In this document: positions 63,477-64,000 of the stretch, piece by piece
Layout of the letters: each line of letters opens with the position of its first letter
Position numbering within the stretch: the stretch's first letter is position 1
Source of the DNA: Pontibacter mucosus
GTDB lineage: Bacteria; Bacteroidota; Bacteroidia; Cytophagales; Hymenobacteraceae
DNA: 64,000 nucleotides
Reading direction: 5' to 3'
Assembly (NCBI RefSeq): GCF_003054055.1
Contig: NZ_QBKI01000003.1
Location: forward strand, 124,001-188,000
Program-made: the position numbers and the translations under genes
Notes under the pieces: model-generated
Told to the model about the DNA's origin: nothing
What the model saw: the letters and a program-made list of their open reading frames with translations, nothing else
Database searches by the model: none

Positions 63477-64000
63477 ATGAGCTATCACGTTAACGAAAAA
63501 GGATTTTACGGCAAGTTCGGAGGGGCCTACATCCCCGAGATGCTGTACCCGAATGTGGAGGAGCTGCGGCAGAATTACCTGCGCATCATACAGGAGCCGG
63601 ACTTTCAGCAGGAGCTGCAGGCGCTGCTAAAGGATTATGTAGGCCGCCCTTCGCCTTTATACTTTGCGCCGCGCCTTTCCGAAAAGTATAACACCAGAGT
63701 ATACCTCAAGCGCGAGGACCTCAACCATACCGGTGCCCACAAAATCAACAACACCATCGGGCAGGTTTTGCTTGCCAAGCGATTAGGCAAAAAGCGCATC
63801 ATCGCTGAAACCGGAGCCGGTCAGCACGGCGTGGCAACAGCGACTGTTTGCGCGCTGATGGGATTGGAGTGCATCGTGTATATGGGCGAAGTGGACATTG
63901 AACGCCAGGCGCCAAACGTGGCCCGCATGAAGATGCTGGGCGCGCAGGTAGTAGCGGCCACCAGTGGAAGCAAGACTTTAAAAGATGCCACCAACGAGGC
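63477..64000 (+). CDS. trpB: Tryptophan synthase beta chain, N-terminal part
   Basis: The first 174 codons only; the gene runs off the window. It starts [21 protein letters not shown] and shows the PLP-lysine motif HTGAHKINN, then [17 protein letters not shown] and [21 protein letters not shown], typical of TrpB1. It is the sixth trp gene of the run; trpA is expected next. Confidence 0.97.
   Translation, partial: MSYHVNEKGFYGKFGGAYIPEMLYPNVEELRQNYLRIIQEPDFQQELQALLKDYVGRPSPLYFAPRLSEKYNTRVYLKREDLNHTGAHKINNTIGQVLLAKRLGKKRIIAETGAGQHGVATATVCALMGLECIVYMGEVDIERQAPNVARMKMLGAQVVAATSGSKTLKDATNE

Overview
This 64 kb window is chromosomal DNA of a Bacteroidota bacterium, most likely of the Hymenobacteraceae and close to Pontibacter (an inference from protein style, repeats and overall look, not from a search). 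Supporting signs are the -33 TTTG / -7 TAnnTTTG promoters, type IX secretion C-terminal sorting tails, a TonB-dependent receptor with a carboxypeptidase-like N-domain, DUF2911 and MBG-repeat surface proteins, and an HU-CCDC81/SPOR protein in a TolQR-TonB cluster. Genes are dense, and no rRNA, tRNA, insertion sequence, phage or CRISPR array was seen.

Layout. 1-5.4 kb: the end of a GH65 sugar phosphorylase, pfkB, class II aldolase (reverse), a DnaQ/GIY-YIG nuclease and an AI-2E-type permease. 5.7-10.3 kb: parE-parC. 10.4-15.7 kb: two TPR proteins, then the translation cluster thrS-infC-rpmI-rplT. 15.7-16.7 kb: a non-coding repeat island. 16.7-25.7 kb: biotin carboxylase, an alpha-oxoamine synthase, a histone H1-like protein, tyrS, an AT-rich orphan lipoprotein, an arginase-family protein, a DUF922 protein and holA. 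25.9-36 kb: an envelope operon (TPR protein, outer-membrane barrel, HU/SPOR protein, TolQ, TolR, TonB), then folC and trmB. 36-45.9 kb: a TrpF-like paralogue, mnmA, a lipoprotein, a subtilase, a gluzincin-like protein, rpe, a TonB-dependent receptor and a DUF2911 protein. 46.3-50.9 kb: a 1531-residue MBG-repeat adhesin. 51.5-56.1 kb: hisG-hisD-hisC-hisB behind a leader peptide. 56.2-58.3 kb: a small unknown gene and an M20 peptidase. 58.4-64 kb: trpE-G-D-C-F-B (trpB cut by the window edge), also behind a leader peptide.

The clearest regulation is attenuation. The his operon is preceded by a 32-codon reading frame with an HFHHFHH stretch, and the trp operon by a 27-codon frame with three consecutive Trp codons. 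Each is followed by a stem-loop and each has a candidate competing pairing. infC appears to start at a rare ATA codon behind a perfect Shine-Dalgarno sequence.

The most striking unexplained feature is the 7-mer AAGTATA (complement TATACTT). By eye it occurs about a hundred times or more, against about 8 expected by chance. It lies in intergenic DNA and in all coding frames, is nearly absent from parE/parC, and several times forms inverted pairs at terminator stems. That pattern recalls the DNA uptake sequences of Neisseria and Haemophilus or the HIP1 repeat of cyanobacteria. Several intergenic palindromic repeat families lie beside it.
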